Under the pieces are notes generated by a model. It searched no databases. It was given only the letters and a program-made list of their open reading frames with translations, and was not told where the DNA came from. A program made the position numbers and the translations under genes. Positions 23,982 to 33,451 of a DNA stretch of 64,000 bases are shown piece by piece. This stretch comes from Atopostipes sp964624875. GTDB taxonomy: Bacteria > Bacillota > Bacilli > Lactobacillales > Carnobacteriaceae_A. Positions within the stretch are counted from its first letter, which is position 1. Each line of letters opens with the position of its first letter. The stretch covers positions 1-64,000 of the forward strand of contig CAZUZA010000001.1 in NCBI GenBank assembly GCA_964624875.1, given 5' to 3'.

Positions 23982-25316
23982 TTAATTATTAACTGCTTCT
24001 TCTGCTTGATCTTGTGCTTGTTGCATCGCTTCTTCAATTGGAACACCATCAGATAATACCGCTTCTTGTACAGTTACTAATGTACCGTTCCAGTTTGGAT
24101 GTTGTGGAATGAATTCAATAAAGCGCGCATGTTCCATTTGTCCAACAATCTCTGCCCAGTTTTCATCGGTCATAAATTCTTCAGCTTCAGCTGCATGACG
24201 GTTTGATGATAAACTTCCTGTTTCTTCTACAAAAATCTTTTGAACATCTTCACTTGTAATGTATTTTAAGAATTCCCAAGCTGCGCGAGCCTTATCTTCA
24301 TCTTCGTTGTCGATAATTTCATAGTTGAATCCAGCTGAGTAAGTTACCGGCTCAACTTCATAAGGTAGAGTTGCAATACCGTAATCTAAATCGGGATTTT
24401 CACGTAAAATTGTACGAGTTAAGTTTCCTACGTCCATAACCATTGATAGTTTTCCTTCAACAAATGGTCCGTGATCCATCACACCTGCTTCTGAACGATA
24501 AGTTGACATGCCTTCTTCCCCATAGTAATCATGGAAGTGTTTAATTAACTCGACTGCTTCTAAGTTTTCTTCTCGCATAAATGTTGGGTTACCGTCTTCA
24601 TCCCAGAAGTCACCTCCATTTGTCCACGCTAATGTATGAACTTGGATATTGCTTAACCACATGTCCGGTGTGAAGCCCATTTGATCAATATGACCATTGT
24701 CGTCACGAATAGTTAAAGCTTCTGCATATTCTTTTAACTCATCCCAGTTTGTTGGCGGTGTGTCTGGGTCTAAACCAGCTTCTCTAAAATGTTCTTTGTT
24801 GTAATATAAAACACGGACATCCGTATCGTTTGCGATACCATAGTAATCGCCTTCGTATTCCATTGCATCCATTAATACTGGGTAAAAAACACTTGTATCA
24901 AAATCATCTGCTTCAATAAATTGATTTAATGGAACTAAAACGCCATTTGCTGCACGAGCAGGAACAGTTGATGAATCGTTCATAGCTAAGTCGGGTGCTA
25001 CATTACCTGCCATGGCTGTGTTCAACTTTGTCCAGTAGTCAAAGAAGTTTGTTCCTAAATGATTTACTTTGATATGTGGGTACTCTTCTTTGAAATCTTC
25101 TATTAATTGTGGAATCACTTCTTCAGCCATTACACCGTCTGTATACATATGCCAAAAATCGATTTCAATATCTTCCAATTCTGCTACTTCCTCAGAATTT
25201 TCGTCTGATCTTGTATCTTCTGCAGCTGAATCTGTGTCATCATTTCCACATGCCGCTAGTAGTAATACGAAAAACATCAATCCTATAAAGAGTTTGTTCT
25301 GTTTGAATTTAAACAT
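23982..25316 (-). CDS. Carbohydrate ABC transporter substrate-binding lipoprotein
   Basis: 444 residues, lipobox LLLAAC (Cys23), acidic Asp/Glu linker, then an SBP_bac_1 (family 1) fold: DFWHMYTDGVMAEEVIPQLI, AMAGNVAPDLAMNDSS, FAEGKLSMVMDVG-like VEGKLSMVMDVGN, and ending EAMQQAQDQAEEAVN. It binds an oligosaccharide or glycan-derived sugar outside the cell. The AraC/YesN-type regulator, YesL protein and ROK gene around it resemble clusters for plant- or host-glycan oligosaccharides. Ligand unknown. Confidence 0.94.
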   Translation of the reverse strand: MFKFKQNKLFIGLMFFVLLLAACGNDDTDSAAEDTRSDENSEEVAELEDIEIDFWHMYTDGVMAEEVIPQLIEDFKEEYPHIKVNHLGTNFFDYWTKLNTAMAGNVAPDLAMNDSSTVPARAANGVLVPLNQFIEADDFDTSVFYPVLMDAMEYEGDYYGIANDTDVRVLYYNKEHFREAGLDPDTPPTNWDELKEYAEALTIRDDNGHIDQMGFTPDMWLSNIQVHTLAWTNGGDFWDEDGNPTFMREENLEAVELIKHFHDYYGEEGMSTYRSEAGVMDHGPFVEGKLSMVMDVGNLTRTILRENPDLDYGIATLPYEVEPVTYSAGFNYEIIDNEDEDKARAAWEFLKYITSEDVQKIFVEETGSLSSNRHAAEAEEFMTDENWAEIVGQMEHARFIEFIPQHPNWNGTLVTVQEAVLSDGVPIEEAMQQAQDQAEEAVNN

Positions 25317-25356
25317 AATTTTTCCTCCAATTGTTTGTTGATCATTTATTGTTGTT

Positions 25357-26187
25357 TTAACCTTTAATACCTGAAACGGATGAACCTCTTACAAAATATT
25401 TTTGGAATGATAAGAATAAGATAATAGATGGAACCGCGACTAAAATGGAGGCTGCCATTAAAACATGCCAACGTGTTCCATATTGTTGTTGGAAATTACG
25501 CAATCCTAACTGCAATGTAAATAATTTTGGATCATGTAAATAAATTAATGGTCCCATAAAATCATTCCATGAAAACATGAATAAAAAGATGGCTGTTGTT
25601 GCCATTGCCGGTTTTGATAAAGGCAGATAGATTTTCCGCCAAATTAAAAACTCGGATGCCCCATCCATTCGCGCCGCTTCATTTAATTCATTCGGTATCG
25701 TCAAATAAAACTGCCTAAATAAGAAAATGAAAAATGGGCTTCCTAGAAAGCTGGGTAAAATAAATGGCAGGTATGTATTAATCCACCCTAGTCTTGAATA
25801 AAAGATAAACAAGGGAATCATTGTTATCTGGGATGGCACCATCATAGTTGCCAACATCAGTGTGAACCATAATTTCTTACCCGGCCATGTTAACTTTGCA
25901 AAGCCATACGCAACGTATGCAGACGATAAAACGCCTCCAACTATAGATAAGGTTGTAATAAATACACTATTCATTGCATAGCGCACAAAGGGAAAGGAAT
26001 TGACTGCTTCAACATAATTCCCCCACTCTAATTTTTCTGGAATCCATTGTGGTGGAATACTGAATATTTCTCCAGATGATTTCAGCGAGGTGGATATCAT
26101 CCAAAAAAGTGGCATCATGAATAAAAGCGCAAACATTATCAGCAATACATACAATAGTGCATCGAGTGCTGGATGTTTTTTATACAA
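25357..26187 (-). CDS. Carbohydrate ABC transporter permease (MalG/UgpE type)
   Basis: 276 residues, six membrane helices, EAA loop EAARMDGASEFLIWRKIYLPLSKP. TTG start (26187) with GGAGGG at 8-base spacing; no ATG in frame nearby. First gene of the operon MalG-type permease, binding protein, MalF-type permease, ROK. The operon lacks an ATPase, so a shared MsmK/MalK-type ATPase elsewhere must energise it. Confidence 0.94.
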   Translation of the reverse strand: MYKKHPALDALLYVLLIMFALLFMMPLFWMISTSLKSSGEIFSIPPQWIPEKLEWGNYVEAVNSFPFVRYAMNSVFITTLSIVGGVLSSAYVAYGFAKLTWPGKKLWFTLMLATMMVPSQITMIPLFIFYSRLGWINTYLPFILPSFLGSPFFIFLFRQFYLTIPNELNEAARMDGASEFLIWRKIYLPLSKPAMATTAIFLFMFSWNDFMGPLIYLHDPKLFTLQLGLRNFQQQYGTRWHVLMAASILVAVPSIILFLSFQKYFVRGSSVSGIKG

Positions 26188-26379
26188 ATTATTAGCCCTC
26201 CATTCGTTTTGGTTACGTTTTTATTAATGATAAGGAATTTTACTTATGCTGTTTTTGTGTCACTTAGACAAATCTTTGTAATTTTCTGCCATCCTATTTC
26301 ACAAATAGAGGTCTCTGGTAGATTTTTACAAAAACTCTTTGTATAATGAAAGCATCAATTATTGGAACATTAAGGGGGG
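26188..26379. promoter_or_regulatory. Divergent control region of the sugar operon and AraC gene
   Basis: 192 bases between divergent starts. A perfect TATAAT at 26342-26347 serves the AraC gene but has no recognisable -35 at standard spacing. On the minus side TTGTCT followed 17 bases later by CATAAG is a weak candidate. A promoter poor in -35 is consistent with activator dependence, but I cannot identify the operator. Confidence 0.4.
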
Positions 26380-27300
26380 GTGGCTGTGGATTGGGAATTG
26401 GATTTGAAGCGTGGGGCTGATTTTTTGAGTCAGAACTTGCATGAGTTAACAAATGATGGTGTATCGATTAAAACCCATGAGTGGAGTGCACTTCAGAGCT
26501 ACAAGGGTTCGGAAACCCGTGAAACTTCTTACTATGGGGCATGTTATATTCTAGGGAGTAAAGGCCATTATATTGAAGGGGAAGCGTCTGGTGAAGTGAA
26601 ACCGGGCACGTTAATTTTTATGACACCTGATAGTCCGTATCAATTGGTAAGTGACAAGGGGCTTGATTTGATTTATATTGGCTTTGAATTACTGGATACG
26701 TCCCATCCTTACATTCAAAAATTATTTAACCGGATTAAAATGGATCAATTGTATTTACTCTATGATAAGAGTACGTCCGCTTCTATTTTACTATGGCTTT
26801 CAATATTGAAATTAGCGGCGCAAGATAATACGATTTATTTAAAAAATAATATTGATAGTTTAGCAATCACTCTCTTTTGGAGTGTTTTAAAAGATTTTGA
26901 AAAGGATATTTTAGCAAAATCATCCCAACAAGTGCGTTCTTCTGCATCGATTCTTATTTATAAAGCGAAATTATTTATTGTAGAACGACTGCATAAGACG
27001 CTGACAATTGATGAGGTTGCGAATCATTTACATATTTCATCCCGACATTTATCTCGACTTTTTAATCAGGAACTGGGGCAACCCTTTACGATGTTTATTC
27101 GGAAGGAACGTATTCGAAAAGCGGGTATTTTACTATCCGATTCTGACATTCCAATTAAAGACATAGCGGAACAAACAGGCTTTTCAAGTGTTCATTATTT
27201 TACGAATGTGTTTACAAAGGAAATGGATATGCCACCTGGGAGGTTTCGGAAAAAATTCCGTACTATTCCTCAGATGCAACAATTTAAATCTGAAACTTAA
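26380..27300 (+). CDS. AraC-family transcriptional regulator
   Basis: 306 residues: an N-terminal cupin-like sensor (about 30-100; GEVKPGTLIFMTPDSPYQL) and a C-terminal double HTH (about 200-300; LTIDEVANHLHISSRHLSRLFNQE and IPIKDIAEQTGFSSVHYFTNVF). GTG start after a run AAGGGGGGG. Divergent from the sugar ABC operon, which it probably activates in the presence of the imported sugar. Confidence 0.95.
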   Translation: MAVDWELDLKRGADFLSQNLHELTNDGVSIKTHEWSALQSYKGSETRETSYYGACYILGSKGHYIEGEASGEVKPGTLIFMTPDSPYQLVSDKGLDLIYIGFELLDTSHPYIQKLFNRIKMDQLYLLYDKSTSASILLWLSILKLAAQDNTIYLKNNIDSLAITLFWSVLKDFEKDILAKSSQQVRSSASILIYKAKLFIVERLHKTLTIDEVANHLHISSRHLSRLFNQELGQPFTMFIRKERIRKAGILLSDSDIPIKDIAEQTGFSSVHYFTNVFTKEMDMPPGRFRKKFRTIPQMQQFKSET

Positions 27301-27338
27301 AGATGATGATTAAAAATATATTATAAAGGTAGGTATAC

Positions 27339-27959
27339 ATGGATATTCTCATGAGTAAGTTTTATCAATTTAGTGAGTGGGTAATGCACCTTGCTCTTTT
27401 ACAACTCTATTGGGTGCTTGGTACATTAGTGGGAGGCGTGGTCTTAGGTATTGTTCCAGCAACCATAGCTCTATTCGCCTCGATTCGTTACTTGTATATG
27501 GGAAATAAGGATCTTAGTTTATATGCTTGTTATATCAAAGCTTATAAAACGAATTTTAAAGCGAGTTTTTTACTAGGTACATATTTTATAGTAGCGGCAT
27601 TGATTGGTTATAGCTATAAACTTTTTATAGAACATACGAGTCAGTCCGTTTTAGCTTATACGCATATTGCTCTCTATATGATTTTGTTTTTTGGCATACT
27701 GGTGATTTTATTCCTAATCCCTGTTTATATCCATTATGAAATACCTACAAAACGCTTATTGCGAACAACTTTTAGTATTATAGCAACGAACCTAAAATGG
27801 TGTGCTCCCTTACTCTTAAGTTTAATTGCTGTTGCATTAATTTTTATTCGCTATTCTGTGGTCTTTTTATTTTTTGGAATGAGCTTACCTTGTTTTGTTA
27901 TTTTGTATTTTTGTATGCAGGCCTTTGCTGATTTCGATTTAAAAAGAGAACTTATTTAA
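27339..27959 (+). CDS. YesL family membrane protein (DUF624)
   Basis: 206 residues, five hydrophobic segments, with the DUF624 pattern LYWVLGTLVGGVVLGIVPAT near the N-terminus and FKASFLLGTYFIV. These proteins of unknown function are found next to oligosaccharide ABC importers with AraC/YesN regulators, exactly as here. Start ATG after AAAGGTAGG. Probably co-transcribed with the AraC gene (38-base gap). Confidence 0.85.
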   Translation: MDILMSKFYQFSEWVMHLALLQLYWVLGTLVGGVVLGIVPATIALFASIRYLYMGNKDLSLYACYIKAYKTNFKASFLLGTYFIVAALIGYSYKLFIEHTSQSVLAYTHIALYMILFFGILVILFLIPVYIHYEIPTKRLLRTTFSIIATNLKWCAPLLLSLIAVALIFIRYSVVFLFFGMSLPCFVILYFCMQAFADFDLKRELI

Positions 27960-27965
27960 TACGGC

Positions 27966-28009
27966 CACTCCATCCATACATTGCCGTCAATGTTTTGGTG
28001 GAGCTTTTT
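27966..28009 (+). terminator. Terminator after yesL-like gene
   Basis: CTCCA ... TGGAG outer stem with inner ACATTG/CAATGT, then CTTTTTCC. Confidence 0.6.
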
Positions 28010-28099
28010 CCTTCGTTTAGTCAAGCATATTGGTAGAGACCTCTTTTAGATTTTGTTATTCTTTGATTGAACAAAATATAAATGAAGGAGTGCTTTTTA

Positions 28100-28993
28100 A
28101 TGTCAAATGACTATCTAAAAGATCCACGCAAAATGTATTACACAGAAAAATTCCCAGACCAAGAGCAAGATACTCCCGCATTGCAAGATGAAATGCATCC
28201 AAAACCAAACTGTGGTGAAAAGTCTTATGTTGGAACTGAACGTCTGAAAGGTCGAAATGCTTTAGTTACAGGTGGTGACTCCGGTATTGGACGTGCAGCT
28301 GCAATTGCATATGCTCGTGAAGGGGCAAATGTTGCGATTCAATTCTTTCCCGGCGAAGAACAGGATGCTGAAGAAGTGAAGAAATATATTGAAGAGGCTG
28401 GTCAAAAAGCTTTATTGCTTCCTTATGACTTACGTGAAGAAAAAGCAGCAACAGATATTGTTGAAAAAACTGTAGAAGCATTCGGTGCATTAGACATTTT
28501 AGTTCTAAATGCAGCGCAACAAATTGCGCATACAACACTTGCTGATTTACCAATGGAACAAGTTCACGATACGTTCAAAATCAATATTATTAGTATGTTT
28601 GAATCGGTGAAAGCTGCTGAAGAATATTTAAAACCAGGTAGTGCGATTATTACAACGACATCTGTTCAATCATTTGATCCAAGTGAACCACTCATTGATT
28701 ATGCAGCAACGAAAGGTGCTATTAGTAACTTTACCGTTACCCTCTCCAGTTACTTTGCTGATAAAGGGGTACGTGTAAACGGTGTGGCTCCTGGACCAAT
28801 TTGGACACCGTTACAATTAGACGATGGCCAACCAGATGGCAAAATTCCGAAGTTCGGACAAAATAGTGCCCTCGGTCGTGCAGGCCAACCTGTTGAGTTA
28901 GCACCCGTTTATGTTCTACTCGCTTCAAATGAGGCAAGCTACATTACAGGTCAAATCTACGGTGTAACAGGTGGACAACCAATCAACTTATAA
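28100..28993 (+). CDS. SDR family oxidoreductase (YhdF/YdaD-like general stress type)
   Basis: 297 residues, NADP/NAD-dependent dehydrogenase of the large SDR subgroup with an N-terminal extension of about 45 residues (YYTEKFPDQEQDTPALQDEM) as in Gsp39. Cofactor motif TGGDSGIGRAAA, NAA motif VLNAAQQ, catalytic Ser (ITTTSVQSF) and YAATKG. The start is ATG 28100 with AAGGAG; an upstream ATG overlaps the ribosome site. Substrate unknown; relatives belong to general stress regulons. Confidence 0.93.
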   Translation: MSNDYLKDPRKMYYTEKFPDQEQDTPALQDEMHPKPNCGEKSYVGTERLKGRNALVTGGDSGIGRAAAIAYAREGANVAIQFFPGEEQDAEEVKKYIEEAGQKALLLPYDLREEKAATDIVEKTVEAFGALDILVLNAAQQIAHTTLADLPMEQVHDTFKINIISMFESVKAAEEYLKPGSAIITTTSVQSFDPSEPLIDYAATKGAISNFTVTLSSYFADKGVRVNGVAPGPIWTPLQLDDGQPDGKIPKFGQNSALGRAGQPVELAPVYVLLASNEASYITGQIYGVTGGQPINL

Positions 28994-29006
28994 ATTCAAG
29001 AATTTT

Positions 29007-29031
29007 AAAGGCTGGGTATCCAGCCTTTTTT
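29007..29031 (+). terminator. Terminator of the SDR gene
   Basis: AAAGGCTGG / CCAGCCTTT with four-base loop and T run. Confidence 0.9.
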
Positions 29032-29114
29032 ACATATTTACAATATACAAAAATAATGTCTGCTTTATTTTATATTTTTGATATTATTAGTGCCTGATAG
29101 AAACGAGGTGTTTT

Positions 29115-29735
29115 ATGAAGTTTTTAAAGAAATTATTTAAATGGATTTTTCTATTATCACTTGGTTTCATTTTAGGTCTTCTCGTTGGAAACTGGGAGAA
29201 CCTCTCGACAACTTTTATGGATATAGATGAATCAGCTGAAACAACTGGTGAAGAAGCACAAACGGAGAACGATAATCAGTTGAACATTAGTCCCTGGGAC
29301 ATTTTACGTCCAAAACCGAATGACGTGAATAAGGACTATGTAGAAGCACGAATTATTGAGTTAGTGAATGAACTGCGAACGGAACAAGGCTTAAATACGG
29401 TACGTAGAAATCAAATTTTAACAGACGCAGCGAACATTCGTGCGATAGAAACGGAAACTTTATTTTCACATACACGACCAGATGGGACAGACCCATTTAG
29501 CGTCTTAAATGAAAGTAATACGATTTATAATTATTTATTAGCGGGTGAAAACCTAGCGATGGCAACGTATCATCGTAGTGATGAACATATGACGGAATTG
29601 ATCTTTCAAGGTTGGGTTGATAGCGAAGATCACTATGCGACCATGATTAATCCTGATTTTATCGACATTGGCGTAGGTGTTCATTATGATGGTGATATAT
29701 TATACGCAACACAATTTTTTGGCACACCTTATTAA
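29115..29735 (+). CDS. Membrane-anchored CAP-domain protein (YkwD-like)
   Basis: 206 residues: one N-terminal membrane segment (about 8-26, FKWIFLLSLGFILGLLVG), an acidic linker, then a CAP/SCP domain (about 85-205) with HTRPDGTDPFSVL, LLAGENLAM and a C-terminal GVHYDGDILYATQFFG. CAP proteins are extracellular and of uncertain biochemical role in bacteria. ATG with GAGG upstream. Shares a terminator hairpin with the convergent CHAD gene. Confidence 0.92.
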   Translation: MKFLKKLFKWIFLLSLGFILGLLVGNWENLSTTFMDIDESAETTGEEAQTENDNQLNISPWDILRPKPNDVNKDYVEARIIELVNELRTEQGLNTVRRNQILTDAANIRAIETETLFSHTRPDGTDPFSVLNESNTIYNYLLAGENLAMATYHRSDEHMTELIFQGWVDSEDHYATMINPDFIDIGVGVHYDGDILYATQFFGTPY

Positions 29736-29743
29736 GTGCAACC

Positions 29744-29777
29744 AAAAAAGCTGGAGAATTTTTCTCCAGCTTTTTTT
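29744..29777. terminator. Bidirectional terminator between CAP and CHAD genes
   Basis: AAAAAAGCTGGAGAA / TTCTCCAGCTTTTTT, near-perfect 15-bp stem; overlaps the CHAD stop. Confidence 0.92.
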
Positions 29778-30594
29778 ATGTTGTATCTATTTTATTTAAT
29801 TGGTAATCGATAATTATTTGAAAAGACTGTTTAATTTGTTCGTCTTTTGCTTTATCACGATATAAAGATAATAAGTCGATGCTGACATGTTTATCGGTTA
29901 ATTGTCCTAAATGCTCTTGGATATAGATAGCATTCGTTTTTATTTTCTTACGTTTCTTTTTAGGTAAAATTGTTTTGAAGCCAACTGCTGCATAGCGCAC
30001 TTTTTTAGCTTCTTTTCTGACTTCATGAATGGCCTCATAATTTGTTTGATCTAGCTCTTTATAATGCTTTTTCATTTTTTTCGCTTTATCTTTATAACGC
30101 TCTTTAATAAAACGTTCAAACGTGGCTGTATTTGTTTCTTCTAAAGCTAACTCAAGGGTTTCAACTGTATTCGTTTCAAACAAAAGCTGATCAAACTCTT
30201 TTATAAATTTCTTCTTGGTGCCCTCTTTTGCTGATTGATACCGTTCCTTTTCTAAATAGCTAAATATGTTGGCGTAATTATTAATTAAATCTGGTTTACT
30301 TTTAGCTATTTCAGACATGATTCCAATTAGAGTATCTAAATCACGTAGTGGACTTAACAATTTTCCTAAATCGCGAAAGTTATTATTTAATTTACCATAA
30401 ACCTCTTTATCAATAATTGGTTTTAGAAAACTGAGTAATGCACGTAATTTACGCATTTCAACTCGTAAGCGATGGATGTAATCTTTATTAAATGGGTTGT
30501 TTCGATACAGTTCATAACAACTTAAAATATATGTATACCGGTTTTGGATTGCTTTAAAGGTTTTCTTTTTTACTTTTAAGTCTTTGGACGCCAT
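29776..30594 (-). CDS. CHAD domain protein
   Basis: 272-residue, strongly basic alpha-helical CHAD domain. Hallmarks are VHRLRVEMRKLRALLSFL-like YIHRLRVEMRKLRALLSF, FRDLGKLLSPLRDLD and HEVRKEAKKVRYAA. CHAD domains bind inorganic polyphosphate through the basic residues. No CYTH (triphosphatase) domain or polyphosphate kinase gene is present in the window. ATG after GAGGTG. Monocistronic. Confidence 0.92.
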   Translation of the reverse strand: MASKDLKVKKKTFKAIQNRYTYILSCYELYRNNPFNKDYIHRLRVEMRKLRALLSFLKPIIDKEVYGKLNNNFRDLGKLLSPLRDLDTLIGIMSEIAKSKPDLINNYANIFSYLEKERYQSAKEGTKKKFIKEFDQLLFETNTVETLELALEETNTATFERFIKERYKDKAKKMKKHYKELDQTNYEAIHEVRKEAKKVRYAAVGFKTILPKKKRKKIKTNAIYIQEHLGQLTDKHVSIDLLSLYRDKAKDEQIKQSFQIIIDYQLNKIDTT

Positions 30595-30654
30595 TCTTTC
30601 ACCTCATTAGTTAGCATATGCCACTTGTATCGTAATCATAGCATTAATGATAAA

Positions 30655-30704
30655 AATAAAAAAGCCAATCCTAATCGAAGCATTTCGAAAAGAATTGACT
30701 TGCT
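30655..30704 (-). terminator. Terminator of the glucosaminidase gene
   Basis: Minus strand AAGTCAAT ... ATTGGCTT (30701-30662), one U-G pair, then TTTTTATTTTT. Confidence 0.7.
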
Positions 30705-30706
30705 TA

Positions 30707-31840
30707 TTAGTAATTTAAAGCCTGTCCTAAACGAATTGTATGAGACATTAAATTATTTTTGGCTTGCAAATCGCTGACCGTTGTCTGGTAACGTCTTGCA
30801 ATGTTATAAAGCGTATCACCTGCTTGGACGATATGTGTCTGTATTCCTACATTAGAAGTAGTTGTTGTATCTATTTGTAACCTCTGACCAATTTGAATGT
30901 TGTTTGATCCCAATTGATTTGTTGCCTTTAGATTAATAACCGAAACACCATAACGATTCGCAATGTTATATAATGTATCCCCTGCTTCTACGATATGAGA
31001 TTGTGTATAGCTAATAGGTTTCGACGTTGAAACATTTAAACGTTGCCCAATTTGAATCGTATTCGTAGTTAGACCATTTATATCTCTTAATTCCGAAACA
31101 GATAACGGATAGCGTTGAGCAATGTTAAACAATGTGTCTCCAGCACCTACTGTATGGATGCTGCTAGACGTTTCACTTAACGTTTGAACCGGCTGACTTT
31201 GTTGGGCACCTGTTTTAACGGAATCATATTGTGTTAAGTTATAGCGTTCGATTAAGCTATTCAATTTACTACCGTAAGTCGGATCTGTCGCATAACGATT
31301 CTCTAACCACGCCGTTGCATCCGTATAGTTCCTCGTATTTTCAAGCCATGTTCCTTGATAATATGTTGCATTCCACGTATTCCCATTTCTAAGTAAACGA
31401 GCATTGTTTAATAATGAAGCATAATAGCTTGGGTAACTTCTAAAGTATTCTTGACGAACGACCCATTCATTCTCTATAAATTCATTCGTTGTCATGACCG
31501 TTGTGCCACTATTATACGCTCCTTTAATGCCAAATAAGTTATGATGTGGTGCGGATGCTAGCACACTATTTCCAAAATCGGATTCCAATATCGCTTGAGC
31601 AATCATGACCGACGCATACAGACCATTCTCTTGGGCGATTTGACTTGCGGTTCCTGCAAAGCGATTAATGAAAGCCTCATTCTTTTGCCTACTTAAAGTA
31701 ATGCTCTGTGTTTCTTCTACGTGTCCTTCCGAATGGTTCGCTGCCTCAACTTTCTCTATTTTCCCAAACAACGTTATACTTAGCGTCAATATCAAGCCAC
31801 ACGTTAAATGTTTTAATCGTTTATTATATCTGTTTAACAA
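30707..31840 (-). CDS. Secreted peptidoglycan hydrolase: glucosaminidase plus three LysM
   Basis: 377 residues. Signal peptide about 1-33 (LTCGLILTLSITLFG ... VEA). Then a GH73 glucosaminidase domain (about 50-205; YASVMIAQAILESDFGNS carries the catalytic Glu) and three LysM repeats near 232-275, 282-326 and 333-377, each with a GDTLYNIA/GDTLFNIA core. AcmA/AtlA-type autolysin acting in cell separation. TTG start at 31840 with AAGGTGG at 7-base spacing. Monocistronic. Confidence 0.94.
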   Translation of the reverse strand: MLNRYNKRLKHLTCGLILTLSITLFGKIEKVEAANHSEGHVEETQSITLSRQKNEAFINRFAGTASQIAQENGLYASVMIAQAILESDFGNSVLASAPHHNLFGIKGAYNSGTTVMTTNEFIENEWVVRQEYFRSYPSYYASLLNNARLLRNGNTWNATYYQGTWLENTRNYTDATAWLENRYATDPTYGSKLNSLIERYNLTQYDSVKTGAQQSQPVQTLSETSSSIHTVGAGDTLFNIAQRYPLSVSELRDINGLTTNTIQIGQRLNVSTSKPISYTQSHIVEAGDTLYNIANRYGVSVINLKATNQLGSNNIQIGQRLQIDTTTTSNVGIQTHIVQAGDTLYNIARRYQTTVSDLQAKNNLMSHTIRLGQALNY

Positions 31841-32082
31841 TTTTATCCCACCTTATCCTTCAAAATATACACTTCTATCTTACCTTCTTTTAATTTTCGA
31901 AAGATATTTAAAAGCCTTCAAACTTTAAAACTTAATATCAATACATTTCATGAAATATAGATGCAAAAAATGAAATATTCGAAGCAACTAGACGTAAAAT
32001 AAGACTTTCTACCGATAGCTTTACGAATGATTTCAGTTATAATAAAGATACGAATGATTAAATGGAAGGGAGGCATGAAAGG

Positions 32083-33318
32083 ATGCAAAATACACAAGAA
32101 TCCATGGATAAGCTTTTACATACAGCACTTGAAAACTTTTGTAAGCAAAGTACGTTTAAATGGAAACGACTACAGCGCGTTAATTATTTTAAAAAGATCA
32201 TGAATGAGCGACGATTGATGCTTAAGATTAAAATGCTTATCGATGAAATACAACCTTATATTGCACAACTAGAATCTGAAGAATTGCATGGAAATTCACC
32301 GGCTATCGTTCATATTAAGCAGTCTGTGATCCATTTTATGAAAAAAGTGGATGATGAACGCCTTTTGTTTGACTACCCTTTTTTAAATTATTTCATTGAG
32401 CAAGGTTATTTAGACGTGGCTGAAGCTTTCATCGTGAAGGCGAAGAAAGATGACCCGGACTTATCTCATGAAGAAATTTTCCAAGCTTTACGAAATGTAT
32501 GGATTATGAACAGCTTGCAGTTGTTTTGGGGGATCCCACTTTCGTTGACACCGGCTATTTATGCTTACAGCATGCTCTACCCTTACACAGACAACTATCT
32601 CGATCATCCGGATATAAATGCCATCGATAAAATCCAGTTTAATTACCACTTAGACCAAGTCATCGCTGGTAATTATCGAAAGACTAGTCACGAGCGGATG
32701 AAACGAATCACTGAATTGGTCCAAGAAATTGAAGGACAATACAGCCGAACAGACTATCCTCAAGTGTTTAAAAGCATCGAGTATATACAAGATGCCCAAG
32801 TAAAAAGTATGAAGCAAAGCGATTTAAAACCGATGACACAAAAGGAATTATTAAATGTGAGCTTTTATAAAGGTGGACACTCCGTCTTAGCGGATGCCTT
32901 TTTGGTCAAACCGGATTTAACGTCAGACGATATGCAATTCGCCTTTCAATATGGTGCATTTTTACAATTGATTGACGATTTGCAAGATGTAAAAGAAGAT
33001 ATACGCTCTAAAAATCGAACATATTTTAATTTTAAGACAACTCCTAGTGAATCGGACGTGAAAGTAGAAAAACTCATTACCTATCTTTTTGAGGTAAATG
33101 ATATAAACGACACTGATTCTACAAAACAAAAGATCATTAAAACCGTGATTCGTTCCAGTTCACTTTTACTTATTATGGAAGCTGTATCGAAAAATCAAAG
33201 CTATATTTCTTCTGATTTTTACGCAACGCTTGAAACATACTCAAAAGTACGGTTATCCTTTTATAATAAAGTTCAAAAAGAAGTCCAGCCCTTATTAAAT
33301 AAATGGTTTTCAAAATAA
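32083..33318 (+). CDS. Class I isoprenoid-synthase-like protein
   Basis: 411 residues, helical, no signal peptide. Two aspartate-rich motifs are spaced as in class I (trans-prenyl / terpene / squalene-synthase fold) enzymes: D170-NYL-D174 in YPYTDNYLDHPD and D298-DLQ-D302 in QLIDDLQDVKED. A SFYKGGHSVLAD segment (260-271) lies between. The fold suggests Mg-diphosphate chemistry on a prenyl substrate. The rest of the sequence matches no standard prenyl synthase I know, and the N-terminal 90 residues are unusual. The start is ATG 32083 with GGGAGG upstream; ATG 32062 would run through that site. Isolated, no isoprenoid genes nearby. Product unknown. Confidence 0.65.
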   Translation: MQNTQESMDKLLHTALENFCKQSTFKWKRLQRVNYFKKIMNERRLMLKIKMLIDEIQPYIAQLESEELHGNSPAIVHIKQSVIHFMKKVDDERLLFDYPFLNYFIEQGYLDVAEAFIVKAKKDDPDLSHEEIFQALRNVWIMNSLQLFWGIPLSLTPAIYAYSMLYPYTDNYLDHPDINAIDKIQFNYHLDQVIAGNYRKTSHERMKRITELVQEIEGQYSRTDYPQVFKSIEYIQDAQVKSMKQSDLKPMTQKELLNVSFYKGGHSVLADAFLVKPDLTSDDMQFAFQYGAFLQLIDDLQDVKEDIRSKNRTYFNFKTTPSESDVKVEKLITYLFEVNDINDTDSTKQKIIKTVIRSSSLLLIMEAVSKNQSYISSDFYATLETYSKVRLSFYNKVQKEVQPLLNKWFSK

Positions 33319-33330
33319 CATTTATCTCGA

Positions 33331-33359
33331 CGTGAGCAGAATAATGCTCGCGTTTTTTT
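33331..33359 (+). terminator. Terminator of the isoprenoid-synthase-like gene
   Basis: CGTGAGCA / TGCTCGCG with one G-U pair, then seven T. Confidence 0.85.
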
Positions 33360-33451
33360 ATTTTGAAGCCAATGCTTTCAATCTCTTTTTATTTTTTGAT
33401 AGTATTATTAATAAGAAGAAATGGCAAAAACTTATAAAAGGAAGTGATTAG

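Noticed and set aside
28266..28937. Two minus-strand ORFs within the SDR gene
   Set aside because: Shadows of a clearly coding SDR gene, with Gln/His/Leu-rich composition and no start signals.
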